Below are positions 34,442 to 43,526 of a stretch of DNA of 64,000 nucleotides, one piece after another. The notes below the pieces were generated by a model. It saw only the letters and a list, made by a program, of their open reading frames with translations. It ran no database searches and was not told the DNA's origin. The stretch comes from Acidimicrobiaceae bacterium. GTDB lineage: Bacteria; Actinomycetota; Acidimicrobiia; Acidimicrobiales; RAAP-2. How positions within the stretch are numbered: position 1 is the first letter of the stretch; each line of letters starts with the position of its first letter. The DNA lies in NCBI GenBank assembly GCA_003151235.1, contig PLWZ01000051.1:45930-109929 (forward strand), written 5' to 3'. The position numbers were made by a program, and so were the translations under genes.

Positions 34442-37135
34442 GTGCCCCCTCGCAACGTCGCGGTCATACCCCACACCCACTGGGACAGAGAGTGGTACGA
34501 GTCATTCGAGATCTTCCGACTCAAGCTGATCGACACCCTCGACTCCCTGGTCGAGCTCCTCGAATCGGACCCCTCCTATGGATGGTTCCTCCTCGACGGC
34601 CAGATGGCAGCCGTCGACGACTACCTCGAGATCCGCCCGGAGGCCACCGATCGGGTCCGGGAGCTCGCCTCCTCGGGTCGGCTCACTGTCGGCCCTTGGT
34701 ACGTGCTCATGGACGAGTTCTTGGTCTCAGGGGAGACCATCGTGCGCAACCTCGAGATGGGCATGTCCCGAGCGGCCGGGTTCGGCGGCGCGATGGACAT
34801 CGGCTATCTGCCCGACATGTTCGGCCACATCGCCCAGATGCCCCAGATCCTCTCCGAGGCCGGGTTCGCCCACGCCGTGGTGTGGCGGGGGGTCCCATCG
34901 GCTGTCGACCGCAGTGGATTCTGGTGGGAGGCGCCCGACGGTTCCAAGGTACGGGCCGAGTATCTGACCACCGGCTACTCGAACGCGGCGACCCTCCCCG
35001 ATGACGCTGCGGCTTTGGTCCAGCGGACCGCCGCCTACGAGAAGGAGCAGGAGAGCTTCCTGCTCGACGGCATCTTGTACATGAACGGCTCGGACCACCT
35101 GCCGCCCCAGCCCCACCTCGGCCGCCTCATCGCCGAGGCCAACGCGATGCAGGACGACTACTCCTTCCAGGTGACCTCGCTCCCCCGGTACCTGGACCGT
35201 GCCCCGGTTGATGGGCTATCGACCTGGAGAGGCGAGCTCCGGTCCGGCTTCCGGGCCAACATGCTCATGGGCGTCACATCCAACCGGGTCGACGTGAAAC
35301 GGGCCGCCGCGATGGCCGAGGTCGCTCTCGAACGGCGTGCGGAGCCGTATGCAGCGCTCTTCGGCTCGGCCGAGGACTGGCCGGGCCGACTGCTCGAGCT
35401 GGCATGGCTGGACGTCGTGCGCAACGCGGCCCACGACTCGATCTGCGCATGCTCGGTCGACGCTGTCGTCGACTCGGTGTTGGAGCGATTCGCCGAGTCC
35501 CACCGCGTCGCCGAAGGCTTGGCGGAGCGGGCACTGGATGCGCTGGCCCGCTCGATGGCCAAGCCGGGCCCCGTTGTCGTCAATGCTTCCGCTCGGTCCC
35601 GATCCGGCATCGTCGAGCTCGTCGTCATGGGCGAGCCCGTCGACGGCGCCTCCGAACAGGTGCTCTCCTCCCGGGCCAGCCTCCCGGGCACCCTTACCCT
35701 CGACGCCGCCACGGTCACGTCGATCCTCGGCATGCTGCAGGGCACACGCATCTCGGACGACGCGTGGGTCCATGACGTGCGGATCGAGGAGAACGAGACC
35801 GGGATCGACATCACGGTCTCCGTCGGAACCGAAGAGCTACCGGGGATACCGGTCGAGGCGGTGAAGGAGAACCTTGCCGCTCGACTCGCCGCGCGGCCCG
35901 ACGCGGTCGTCCGGGTGGCCCTCGACCAACCGCCGATCCGCCAGGTCGTGGCCCGGATCGCCGACGTACCGGGGCTCGGGTGGGCCACCTACACGCCCGC
36001 TCCCCTTCTACACCCAGTCTCGGCGCGCCAGTTGAGCGCCGCCGACGCGGCGGTCGGACCCGAGGGCTCGGTCGTCCTCACCAACGGGTTGGTCACCGTC
36101 GTGGTGAACGCGGCCGACGGCACCTTCTCGATCGACGGCCACGGCGGCTTGGGAAAGTTGGTCGACGGCGGCGACCTCGGGGACTCCTACAACTACTCCC
36201 CCCCGAAGGATGACCGGTTCGTCGAAACCCCCGAGTCGGTGCGGATCGCCGTGGTCGAAGAGGGCCCGGTCCGGGCGGGGGCGCTCATCACGGCCGAGTA
36301 CCGGTGGCCGGCCGGGGCCGACTCGGCATCGGGGTCGCGCCACGGCGATGAGCAAGTCAGCGTGACCACGAAGATCGAGCTCCATGCCGACGAGACAGCG
36401 GTCGGGGTGACTACGTCATTCTTGAACCCGGCCCGGGACCACCGCCTCAGGGTTCACTTCCCGCTGCCCGAGCCGACTGCGACGTCCACATCTGGGAGCG
36501 CATTCGGAAGCGCCGAACGTGGCCTGACGGCGGAGGGCCGCTCGGACGAGTTCGGGCTGCCGACATTCCCAGCGCGGGACTTCGTCGTCGCCGGTGGGCT
36601 CACCATCTGCCACCCCGGCGTCCGGGAGTACGAACTGATCGACGTCGAAGGCGGGGCCGCTCGGACGCTCGCCATGACAATGCTGCGCTCCACCGGCATG
36701 CTTTCGCGGGTCGGCATGGCTTACCGGCCGGTGCCGGCCGGGCCGCTCACCCCGGTCGAGGGCCTCCAGCTCGTCGGGCGGCGCATCGAGTGCACGTACA
36801 CGATCGCGTTGGGCGACATCGACCCATGGTCGATGTCCGAGGATCTCGTCATCCCGCTGGAGTCAACGACATCGCTCGGGGGGGGCACCCGTGCCGACCG
36901 AGGGAGCGCCCTCATCGTTGCCGGAGCCCAGCTGAGCTCAGTCCGACGCCACGAGGGCCACCTGGAAATCCGGGTGTTCAACCCCGACGCAGACGAAACC
37001 ACCGTCGTCTTGGGCGACGCCGCGGGGTGGCTGGTCGACCTCCGCGGCCGCCCGACCGAGCCGTTTGACGGGTCCTTCACCCTCCGGCCGTTCGGGATCG
37101 CGACCGCGCGGCTGACCGAGCCGCCGGAGAGCTGA
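34442..37135 (+). CDS. Glycoside hydrolase family 38 alpha-mannosidase
   Basis: An 897-residue enzyme. The N-terminal catalytic domain contains VIPHTHWDREWYESFEIFRL (zinc-binding His and Asp) and GYLPDMFGHIAQMPQI, whose aspartate is the nucleophile. The helical middle domain holds the conserved NAAHDSICACSVDAVVDSV, and the rest is the beta-sandwich part of GH38. It hydrolyses alpha-mannosides, possibly from mannosylated glycoproteins or mannosylglycerate-type solutes. No signal peptide is seen, so it is cytoplasmic. It is a single gene divergent from rpiB and convergent with gpsA; no sugar transporter is beside it. Confidence 0.92.
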   Translation: MPPRNVAVIPHTHWDREWYESFEIFRLKLIDTLDSLVELLESDPSYGWFLLDGQMAAVDDYLEIRPEATDRVRELASSGRLTVGPWYVLMDEFLVSGETIVRNLEMGMSRAAGFGGAMDIGYLPDMFGHIAQMPQILSEAGFAHAVVWRGVPSAVDRSGFWWEAPDGSKVRAEYLTTGYSNAATLPDDAAALVQRTAAYEKEQESFLLDGILYMNGSDHLPPQPHLGRLIAEANAMQDDYSFQVTSLPRYLDRAPVDGLSTWRGELRSGFRANMLMGVTSNRVDVKRAAAMAEVALERRAEPYAALFGSAEDWPGRLLELAWLDVVRNAAHDSICACSVDAVVDSVLERFAESHRVAEGLAERALDALARSMAKPGPVVVNASARSRSGIVELVVMGEPVDGASEQVLSSRASLPGTLTLDAATVTSILGMLQGTRISDDAWVHDVRIEENETGIDITVSVGTEELPGIPVEAVKENLAARLAARPDAVVRVALDQPPIRQVVARIADVPGLGWATYTPAPLLHPVSARQLSAADAAVGPEGSVVLTNGLVTVVVNAADGTFSIDGHGGLGKLVDGGDLGDSYNYSPPKDDRFVETPESVRIAVVEEGPVRAGALITAEYRWPAGADSASGSRHGDEQVSVTTKIELHADETAVGVTTSFLNPARDHRLRVHFPLPEPTATSTSGSAFGSAERGLTAEGRSDEFGLPTFPARDFVVAGGLTICHPGVREYELIDVEGGAARTLAMTMLRSTGMLSRVGMAYRPVPAGPLTPVEGLQLVGRRIECTYTIALGDIDPWSMSEDLVIPLESTTSLGGGTRADRGSALIVAGAQLSSVRRHEGHLEIRVFNPDADETTVVLGDAAGWLVDLRGRPTEPFDGSFTLRPFGIATARLTEPPES

Positions 37136-37139
37136 GAGC

Positions 37140-38162
37140 TCAGCTCAGCAAGCCCCGCAACAGATCCTCGTCCCATTCGGCCCTGGCCCGGCGGGCCATC
37201 AGGGCGACGAGCGCGTCCATCGGTCCGGTGGTCCCCTCCACGATGGCGGCGACCTGTTCGACGATGGGCATCTCGATGCCGACGTCGCGCGCCAGTTGCA
37301 CCAGCGGTCCGGCCGTCTTCACACCCTCCGCGACCATGTGCATGCCCGAGAGCACCTCGACCAACGACTGGCCCTGCCCGATCGCGAACCCGACGCTGCG
37401 GTTCCGGCTTTTCGGGCTGGTGCAGGTGGCCACGAGATCGCCGACGCCGGCGAGCCCGCCGAAGGTCAAGAGCTGACCGCCGAGGGCGGTCCCGACCCGG
37501 CCAAGCTCGGCCAGGCCCCTGGTGATCAACGTGGCTCGAGTGTTCTCGCCGAAACCGAGCCCGTCGCTCATCCCGGCCGCGACGGCGATGACGTTCTTCA
37601 CCGCGCCCGCGACCTCGCAACCGATGACGTCGGTGCTCGTGTAGACCCGGTACGTCGACCCGTGGAGGGCCTCCTGGGCCAGGCCCGCGAGGTCGGGATC
37701 CTCGAGGGCCACGACACTCGCAGCGGGCTGACCTTCGGCGATCTCGCGGGCGAGGTTGGGACCCGTCAGCACTCCGATCGGGTTGGAGGGCAATACAGCG
37801 CGGATCACCTCGGACATGCGGCTGTTTGTCGAGGACTCGATGCCCTTGGTCAGGCTGACCACGGCAACGTCGCGAGAGAGATGACCGGCCAACTGTTCGA
37901 GCACGGCACGGAAACCGTGTGACGGGACCGCCACCAGCACGATCGCAACGTCGGAGCCGACCTCGGCCAGGTCCGACGTTGCCCGGAGGCCCGCAGGTAA
38001 CGGGATACCGGGCAGGTAGGTCTCGTTGAGGTGCGTCTCGTTGATCGCAGCCGCGAGCTCGGGCGAGCGCGCCCAGAGCGTCGTCGGAGCCCGATGGGCC
38101 AGCATCGAGGCGACGGCCGTCCCCCATGACCCGGCGCCGACGACACTGACCGGGCCACCCAT
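37140..38162 (-). CDS. gpsA: Glycerol-3-phosphate dehydrogenase [NAD(P)+]
   Basis: A 340-residue enzyme making sn-glycerol-3-phosphate from dihydroxyacetone phosphate for phospholipid synthesis. It has the N-terminal NAD(P)-binding GAGSWGTAVASML, VAVPSHGFRAVL and LTGPNLAREIAEG. The catalytic lysine region is GCEVAGAVKNVIAVAAGMSDGL (written here in part) and the conserved late motif is LAGVGDLVATCTSPKSRNR. The end abuts the alpha-mannosidase gene (convergent). Upstream it is divergent from cofC, with 70 bases between starts. Confidence 0.95.
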   Translation of the reverse strand: MGGPVSVVGAGSWGTAVASMLAHRAPTTLWARSPELAAAINETHLNETYLPGIPLPAGLRATSDLAEVGSDVAIVLVAVPSHGFRAVLEQLAGHLSRDVAVVSLTKGIESSTNSRMSEVIRAVLPSNPIGVLTGPNLAREIAEGQPAASVVALEDPDLAGLAQEALHGSTYRVYTSTDVIGCEVAGAVKNVIAVAAGMSDGLGFGENTRATLITRGLAELGRVGTALGGQLLTFGGLAGVGDLVATCTSPKSRNRSVGFAIGQGQSLVEVLSGMHMVAEGVKTAGPLVQLARDVGIEMPIVEQVAAIVEGTTGPMDALVALMARRARAEWDEDLLRGLLS

Positions 38163-38232
38163 CAGGTCGAGCCTACGACCGGGAGCCGGCCGAACAAGTG
38201 GCCCGCCCGATGGACACTCCTACACTGGCCCG

Positions 38233-38841
38233 ATGAGGGCCGTCGCCGTGCCGCACCAACGCAGCGCCGGTGATCCGAACGCGACGCTTGGAGCGTCGGC
38301 CGTCCTCATTCCGGTCAAGTCGTTCGCCGCGGCCAAGCAGCGCCTGGGTTCGGCCCTTCCCGATGCTCAGCGCCGGGCGCTGGTCAAGCAGATGGCGGCG
38401 CAGGTGATCCTTGCCTCGGCACCCCTCGCCGTAGCGGTGGTTTGCGATGACGCCGAGGTGGCGGACTGGGCCCGCCAGCACGGCGCGCTCGTCATCTGGG
38501 AACCGGGCCGAGGTCTGAACGGGGCCGTCGAGTCCGGCGTGGCCAGGTTGGCCGAGCTGGGTGTGCAGTCCGCGACGGTTGCCCATGCCGACCTCCCCCT
38601 TGCCGCCGGGATCGGCCGGTTGGAGCGCTTCGACGGTGTGACCCTCGTTCCGGACCGCCAGGACAACGGGACCAACCTGATCCGACTGCCCGTCGATTGC
38701 GGCTTTCGCTTCTCATATGGGCCCGGCTCGTTCGAGCGGCATCTCCAAGAATGTGCGCGGCTGGGCCTGCCGGTGAGCGTCCTGCGCCGGGCCGAGCTCG
38801 CATTCGACCTCGACTGGCCGACCGACCTGCCCCTGCCGTGA
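38233..38841 (+). CDS. cofC: Phosphoenolpyruvate/2-phospholactate guanylyltransferase of F420 biosynthesis
   Basis: A 202-residue CofC/FbiD nucleotidyltransferase. The nucleotide-binding start AVLIPVKSFAAAKQRLG and the HADLPLAAGI motif (metal-binding Asp) are typical. LVPDRQDNGTNLIRLP is the specific CofC signature loop. The enzyme activates phosphoenolpyruvate (actinobacteria) or 2-phospholactate with GTP, giving the side chain of deazaflavin cofactor F420. The ATG at 38233 was chosen as it matches family length. The stop overlaps the GTG of the next gene (GTGA). Presence of the gene implies that the organism makes F420. Confidence 0.9.
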   Translation: MRAVAVPHQRSAGDPNATLGASAVLIPVKSFAAAKQRLGSALPDAQRRALVKQMAAQVILASAPLAVAVVCDDAEVADWARQHGALVIWEPGRGLNGAVESGVARLAELGVQSATVAHADLPLAAGIGRLERFDGVTLVPDRQDNGTNLIRLPVDCGFRFSYGPGSFERHLQECARLGLPVSVLRRAELAFDLDWPTDLPLP

Positions 38842-39653
38842 CGGAAGGATCCTCGGAAGATCGGGACTTTCGCACGGTCGCCCAGCCCTTCGGCGAGTTG
38901 CAGCGCTTCGGGCCGATCACGACCGATCTGGCGATCCCCGAGAGGGCACTCGCAATCGGCGCGCACCCCGACGACATCGAGATCGGCTGCGGTGGGACGC
39001 TCGCCAAATGGGCGGCGTCCGGTTGCACGATCCACCATTTGGTCCTGACCGACGGATCCAAGGGGACGTGGGACCCCGGACAGGATCTGGCGTCGTTGGT
39101 GGCGACCAGACAGGACGAGCAGCGAGAGGCGGCCCGGCGGCTCGGCGCAGGCGAGGTCGGGTTCCTCGGCTGGCCCGACGGTGAGCTCCGCAACACCATC
39201 CGGGAGCAGTGGGAGGTCTGTCGTTGGATCCGTCAGATCCGACCCGACATCGTCTTCGGACACGACCCCTGGCGTCGCTACCGGCTCCATCCCGACCATC
39301 GCAACGCCGGGTTCGTGGTCACCGACGCACTGGTGGCGGCACGGGACCCCCAGTTCTTCAGCGACCAGGATCTGGCCCCGCATCGTCCGGCGGCCCTGTT
39401 GCTGTGGGAGGCCGACGTGCCCAACCATGTCGAGAACGTGGCGGGGTTCGAAGCGGTGAAAATCGAGGCGCTGCTGGCCCATCGGAGCCAGTACGAGACG
39501 ACGCTCGGCATTCGAGACACCGAGGCGGGTGGGGCCGCACAAGCACCGGAGGAGGCGGACGGCTTCGCCGGACGGATCCACCGGCAGCTGTCCGAGCACG
39601 GGGCGCTGGCCGGCATGGATCTCGGCGAGAGCTTCCACCGCATCGAGATCTAG
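38838..39653 (+). CDS. PIG-L family deacetylase
   Basis: A 271-residue zinc-dependent deacetylase of the LmbE/PIG-L family. The metal-binding motif AIGAHPDDIEIGCGGTLAKW carries His and two Asp. PWRRYRLHPDHRNAG supplies another His-Asp-His set. Family members remove acetyl groups from N-acetylglucosamine conjugates, as in mycothiol (MshB), Mca-type detoxification or glycolipid synthesis; which one is not clear. The GTG start overlaps the cofC stop (GTGA), so it is co-translated with an F420 gene. A strong hairpin follows its stop. Confidence 0.85.
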   Translation: MTEGSSEDRDFRTVAQPFGELQRFGPITTDLAIPERALAIGAHPDDIEIGCGGTLAKWAASGCTIHHLVLTDGSKGTWDPGQDLASLVATRQDEQREAARRLGAGEVGFLGWPDGELRNTIREQWEVCRWIRQIRPDIVFGHDPWRRYRLHPDHRNAGFVVTDALVAARDPQFFSDQDLAPHRPAALLLWEADVPNHVENVAGFEAVKIEALLAHRSQYETTLGIRDTEAGGAAQAPEEADGFAGRIHRQLSEHGALAGMDLGESFHRIEI

Positions 39654-39662
39654 TGCCGGACG

Positions 39663-39694
39663 CGAGAACGGGGACCCGAAGGTCCCCGTTCTCG
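39663..39694. terminator. Perfect 14-bp hairpin, bidirectional terminator between convergent genes
   Basis: CGAGAACGGGGACC (39663-39676) pairs perfectly with its complement at 39681-39694 around a CGAA tetraloop. It lies between the stop codons of the PIG-L gene and the converging histone-like gene. There is no long T run, but the stem is stable enough to end transcription from both sides. Confidence 0.75.
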
Positions 39695-39728
39695 ACAATC
39701 TGTGCCGGCCGGTTGGCCGACGATCTGA

Positions 39729-40088
39729 CTAGCGCTTGGCAGCCTTGCGAGCCGGAGCCCGCTTGGTCGTGCGCTTGGCAGCCTTGCGAGCCGGAGCCCG
39801 CTTCTTGGCAGCCTTGCGAGCCGGAGCACGCTTCTTGGCTGCCTTCCTGACCGGGCGCTTGGCGGCCTTCTTTGCAGGAGCCCGCTTCTTCGCGGCCTTC
39901 TTGACGGTCCGCTTGGCAGCCTTGCGAGCCGGAGCCCGCTTCTTCGCTGCCTTCTTCACGGTCCGCTTCGCGGCCTTCTTTGCGGGAGCCCGCTTCACGG
40001 CTTTCTTCACCGTGCGCTTGGCTGCCTTCTTTGCCGGAGCCCGTTTGGCCGCCTTCTTGGCCGGGGCCCGCCTTTTTGCGGTTACCAC
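39729..40088 (-). CDS. Histone H1-like Lys/Ala/Arg-repeat protein
   Basis: A 119-residue, almost purely low-complexity basic protein. It is built from variants of the repeat KRAPAKKAAKR and KRTVKKAAK, about ten times. Such Ala/Lys/Pro repeats are those of histone H1 tails, bacterial HU C-terminal extensions and Hc1/AlgR3-like nucleoid proteins. It probably binds and compacts DNA. There is no folded HU core, so it would be an isolated tail. GTG 40088 has GGGAGG upstream. The DNA itself is internally repetitive and could be prone to copy-number change. Confidence 0.8.
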   Translation of the reverse strand: MVTAKRRAPAKKAAKRAPAKKAAKRTVKKAVKRAPAKKAAKRTVKKAAKKRAPARKAAKRTVKKAAKKRAPAKKAAKRPVRKAAKKRAPARKAAKKRAPARKAAKRTTKRAPARKAAKR

Positions 40089-40555
40089 TGGTGTACCTCC
40101 CTTGAGGGTTCATCGTTGACTCGAGGTGAAGCCAGCGAGCCGCCGACGACCAACGTCATCGGGAGCCGCATCGCTGCACCGGTTGTGCAGCCCGAAGTCA
40201 AGTGAATCGCCGACGCAGACTGTGTCTCGTTCGACATGACACTCACGCTCCGAACTCACCAGTCACAACGACGTGTTGTGAGCTGATCCGCGTTTCAACA
40301 ACATCAACGGACTCAGCACGTAAACAATACCGCGCGCGAGCGCGCGAAACGCGGAAATTACGCGATCTACATGTCGCAACGTCGCGCGAGTACCAATCAC
40401 GGCGCGCGTGCGCGCACGAGTTTGGTCACCGCGCGTGGTCAACATTGAATGAATTCGTGCGTAAACGCGTCAAACAACGCGCGCCAACCGAAAATGGGTG
40501 CGGATGCGCGATGCATCGTCTGCAATTGTCGAAACGGCACCGATAACCGGTCGAA
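40089..40555. other. CGCG-rich, AT-interspersed gene-free spacer
   Basis: About 470 bases without a credible gene. It is unlike its neighbours: stretches of moderate AT content are interspersed with many CGCG and GCGCGC clusters, for example around 40331-40352, 40383-40387, 40401-40412 and 40471-40483. It holds the promoter of the minus-strand histone-like gene and the upstream region of the coupling ATPase. It might be a nucleoid-protein target, a regulatory region, or a relic of an oriT/replication region. Confidence 0.5.
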
Positions 40556-42052
40556 TTGCGGAGAACTCGCGAGAATTGGCGGATCAACGCTGCCTACATC
40601 GGTCGGTTCGCGACCCTTCGGTTCTGCGTGTCTCGTTTTCCTCCGGCCGATCGAACCGCTCGTCGCCCGCCGCAGGGCACCGGACAAGCCGAGCGATCCA
40701 ATGGAGACGACCGGCGGGCCCCCGCCGACGGTCAGGGAAAGGGCATCTACCTGGGCCTTGGTGACGTCGGCACCGCCTGGGCGGGACCGGAGCGCTCGGC
40801 CTTGATCCTCGGTCCTTCCCGCTCCGGAAAGACGTCGTCGGTGGTGATCCCGAACGTTCTCGCGGCACCCGGTGCCGTGGTGAGCACCTCGACCAAGCCC
40901 GATGTGCTCCGGTCGACCGCACCGGCGCGGGCGGATGCCGGTTGGACCTTGCTCTTCGACCCGAGCGGCTCGATGGACGCAGTGGACGACGTCGTGCGCA
41001 TCGGGTGGTCGCCGCTGAATGCCGCCAGAGAGTGGGATGGTGCGCTCTCCATGGCTGACGCGATGGTGCACTCCAATCGCCGCGGCAACCGCGGAGCGCG
41101 CGCTTCTGGTGACGATCACTGGACGGAACGGGCAACTTCGCTTTTGGCGCCGATCTTGCACAGCGCGGCCCTAAATCGACGTTCGATGCGCGATGTGCTC
41201 TCTTGGGTTGACCGCCACGACGGCGCACCGGCTCTGCGAAAGCTCGGTGAGAGCGGCGCCGATCGAGTGGCGAGCGACGTGTTGGCCGGCATCCTGGCTA
41301 CCGACGACCGCGAGCAGTCGGGCATCTGGTCGACCGCGTCCGGTGTCCTCGCCGCATACCGGTCCGGGTCGGCGCTCGCCTCGACGGAGCCCCCGTACCT
41401 CGACCCGGCCGCCTTCTGCGACGGGGCCAACACCCTGTACGTATGCTCGGCCGGCCGACACCAGCAGCAGTTGGCCCCCCTCATCGTGGGGCTCCTGACC
41501 GAGATCCGGGACGCGGCCTATGAGCGGGCCCGACAGGGCGATTCGAGCCCACCGGTGCTCTTCGCATTGGACGAGGTTGCGAACATTGCCCCGCTCCCCG
41601 ACCTGCCGTCGATCGTGAGCGAGGGAGCGGGGCAGGGGCTCTTGACGCTGGCGTGTCTGCAAGATCTGTCCCAGGCCCGCAGCCGTTGGGGATCGGAGGC
41701 CGATGGCTTTCTTTCGCTGTTCGGTACGACGGTGGTCCTGCCCGGCATCGCCGACATGGCGACGCTCGACGCACTGTCCACATTGAGCGGAGACGTCGAG
41801 CTGCCTTCGAACACGCTCGGCACGGCCCAGGGAACGAACGGTCGACTGCTCGGCTCCGTCTCGACGTCGACCGTCATGCGCCGCCGCCTGCCGCCCGATG
41901 TCATCGCCCGGGGTGCACCCGGCACCGCGCTGGCCGTCGACGGCCGCAGGCAGATGGGGTGGGTACGCCTCACGCCCGCCCACCGGGACGCTCCGTGGAG
42001 ACAGCTCGTCGAGCGTGGCCGTGACCGCTCGGACTTCTTCGGCCGGGGCTAG
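40556..42052 (+). CDS. TraG/VirD4-like coupling ATPase without membrane domain
   Basis: A 498-residue RecA-like ATPase. The Walker A motif is ILGPSRSGKTSSVVIPNVL (about residue 83). Next comes VVSTSTKPDVL, a typical TraG/VirD4 segment, and the Walker B motif is PVLFALDEVANIAPLPDLP. A following GLLTLACLQDLSQARSRWG is also characteristic of coupling proteins that feed DNA into conjugation channels. The usual N-terminal membrane helices are missing, so it would be soluble or rely on a partner. The TTG 40556 is the first possible start after a stop codon at 40544; GTG 40628 is an alternative. It converges with a relaxase gene 15 bases away. Confidence 0.78.
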   Translation: MRRTRENWRINAAYIGRFATLRFCVSRFPPADRTARRPPQGTGQAERSNGDDRRAPADGQGKGIYLGLGDVGTAWAGPERSALILGPSRSGKTSSVVIPNVLAAPGAVVSTSTKPDVLRSTAPARADAGWTLLFDPSGSMDAVDDVVRIGWSPLNAAREWDGALSMADAMVHSNRRGNRGARASGDDHWTERATSLLAPILHSAALNRRSMRDVLSWVDRHDGAPALRKLGESGADRVASDVLAGILATDDREQSGIWSTASGVLAAYRSGSALASTEPPYLDPAAFCDGANTLYVCSAGRHQQQLAPLIVGLLTEIRDAAYERARQGDSSPPVLFALDEVANIAPLPDLPSIVSEGAGQGLLTLACLQDLSQARSRWGSEADGFLSLFGTTVVLPGIADMATLDALSTLSGDVELPSNTLGTAQGTNGRLLGSVSTSTVMRRRLPPDVIARGAPGTALAVDGRRQMGWVRLTPAHRDAPWRQLVERGRDRSDFFGRG

Positions 42053-42067
42053 AGGCTCTCCTCTCAT

Positions 42068-43504
42068 TCAACGCCGTTCGAGGGCCAAGCCGTCGTGTTC
42101 GAGTCTGGCCCTGGCCTCACCGCCCAGGCTCACCAACGCCTCGCGGACCGTCCGTGACACCTCCAGATGGTCGGCCAGGCGTCGATGGGAAAGCCCGGCC
42201 AGGTGATCCCGGTCCGCACCGAGCAGACGGGTGTCATGCTCGACGCCCCATCGCTGTCGGTAGTGATCGATCGCTGCCGCGGCTCGCTGCCACACCGGCT
42301 GGCTGTCCGCCGCGACCGGGCGCGGCCCGAGTGCACGGATGAGGTGCTGCGCCGGGACACAGGCCCCCGGAGCGTGCCGCGACTCCGCGACCCCGACGGA
42401 ACCCTTGTCACCGGGCACCCAGTGGTCGCTCGCCCCCTCGATCTCGCTCACCCGGGCCCCGTGCGCGACCGCCTCGGACCACGCAGCCACCACGTCGCGG
42501 CGGCACACTCCCGACGGTGGGCATGCCTCGATCGCAGCTTGAAACCTGTACTCGTCGACGCGTTGGCCGACCGACGGCGACCGGGACACCCGGTCGATCC
42601 GCCACCTCGGGGCGACCGAAGCCCGCCGAGTCCAGTTCGCGGCCACGTCGGCTCCGGTCGCCTCCCGGTCCTTCGGGTCGCGGGTCGTGGCCCAAGCCAC
42701 GTGGCGCGATCGCGTCGAGGATGTGCCGCGGGCGGCCAGTTCCTGGCGGATCTCTGCGGACCGATTGGAGAACGCCGCCACCAGCACCGGGTCGGCGCCG
42801 GCCACGTCCCAGCCGCGCCGCTCGCCCCACGACCAGGACAGTCCGAGCCGGTCGGTGATCTCCGCGCGGAGATGGGCGTCGTAGAGGGCGCCGGTCGCGC
42901 GGGCGTGGGCGAACAGCCCGCGGCTGTCGAGGGCGCTCCACCGCCCGTCGACACCGTGAGCGAGGTTGGCCGCAACCACGTGCGTATGGACGTGGGGATC
43001 GCCGGCCCTGCTCAGGCAGTGGGTGAAGCTCGCGGCGACCACCCCGCTCGTCGCGATCGGCGCCCGCTCATCCCCGGATCCACGGCGTACGGCCCACGCC
43101 CGCCGCTCCAGATGGCCCACAGCCGCATGCACCGCCTCGTGGTGAGCCGTCAGGACCTCGCTTGTCAACGCCTTGTCGCCGAGGGAGAGCAGCAGGCTCA
43201 CCCTCTTCGGAGCGGTGAAGGTCAGGTCGAAGGCGGCCACGGTGCGTCGCTGGGTCGGCGTGATGGTGTACCCGGTGCGTGGGTGACACGCGCAGAGCAG
43301 CGCTCGCATCGCCGGCCCGTCGACCGCACCGGCGAGACCGAGGCCCTCGGTCCCCCGACCGATCCAGCGTCCGTCCGCGGCGGCGTGCTCGGGAGCGACG
43401 CGGCGAAGTTCGTCCCCGAGGTCATCCAGGTAGTAACCGGCCCCCTGATCGCTGACCCTGGCCACAAACAGCACGCGTCGTCCCCGCGGTGGGATCGGCC
43501 CCAC
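42068..43504 (-). CDS. MobF-type relaxase domain protein without helicase part
   Basis: A 478-residue TrwC/TraI-type relaxase. Tyrosines near the N terminus (GAGYYLDDLGDE) are positioned as the nicking residues. The three-histidine metal site is in DPHVHTHVVAANLA (about 170-183), and the fold motif FTAPKRVSLLLSLGD lies between. Normal MobF relaxases carry a helicase C-terminal half and are about 900-1700 residues; here the protein ends in helical DNA-binding-like sequence. It would nick single-stranded DNA at an oriT if active. The GTG start lies 22 bases downstream of the pafBC-like gene on the same strand. Confidence 0.82.
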   Translation of the reverse strand: MGPIPPRGRRVLFVARVSDQGAGYYLDDLGDELRRVAPEHAAADGRWIGRGTEGLGLAGAVDGPAMRALLCACHPRTGYTITPTQRRTVAAFDLTFTAPKRVSLLLSLGDKALTSEVLTAHHEAVHAAVGHLERRAWAVRRGSGDERAPIATSGVVAASFTHCLSRAGDPHVHTHVVAANLAHGVDGRWSALDSRGLFAHARATGALYDAHLRAEITDRLGLSWSWGERRGWDVAGADPVLVAAFSNRSAEIRQELAARGTSSTRSRHVAWATTRDPKDREATGADVAANWTRRASVAPRWRIDRVSRSPSVGQRVDEYRFQAAIEACPPSGVCRRDVVAAWSEAVAHGARVSEIEGASDHWVPGDKGSVGVAESRHAPGACVPAQHLIRALGPRPVAADSQPVWQRAAAAIDHYRQRWGVEHDTRLLGADRDHLAGLSHRRLADHLEVSRTVREALVSLGGEARARLEHDGLALERR

Positions 43505-43526
43505 CGAATTTAGGAACGGTCGGTGA

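Noticed and set aside
36721..38127. A 468-residue minus-strand frame over the alpha-mannosidase end and gpsA
   Set aside because: It is Arg/Gly-rich, overlaps two genes with clear catalytic motifs and has no recognisable domain.
39729..40088. CRISPR array or noncoding satellite from the repetitive bases
   Set aside because: Repeats vary in length, lack unique spacers and translate cleanly into a Lys/Ala-rich protein with a good start.
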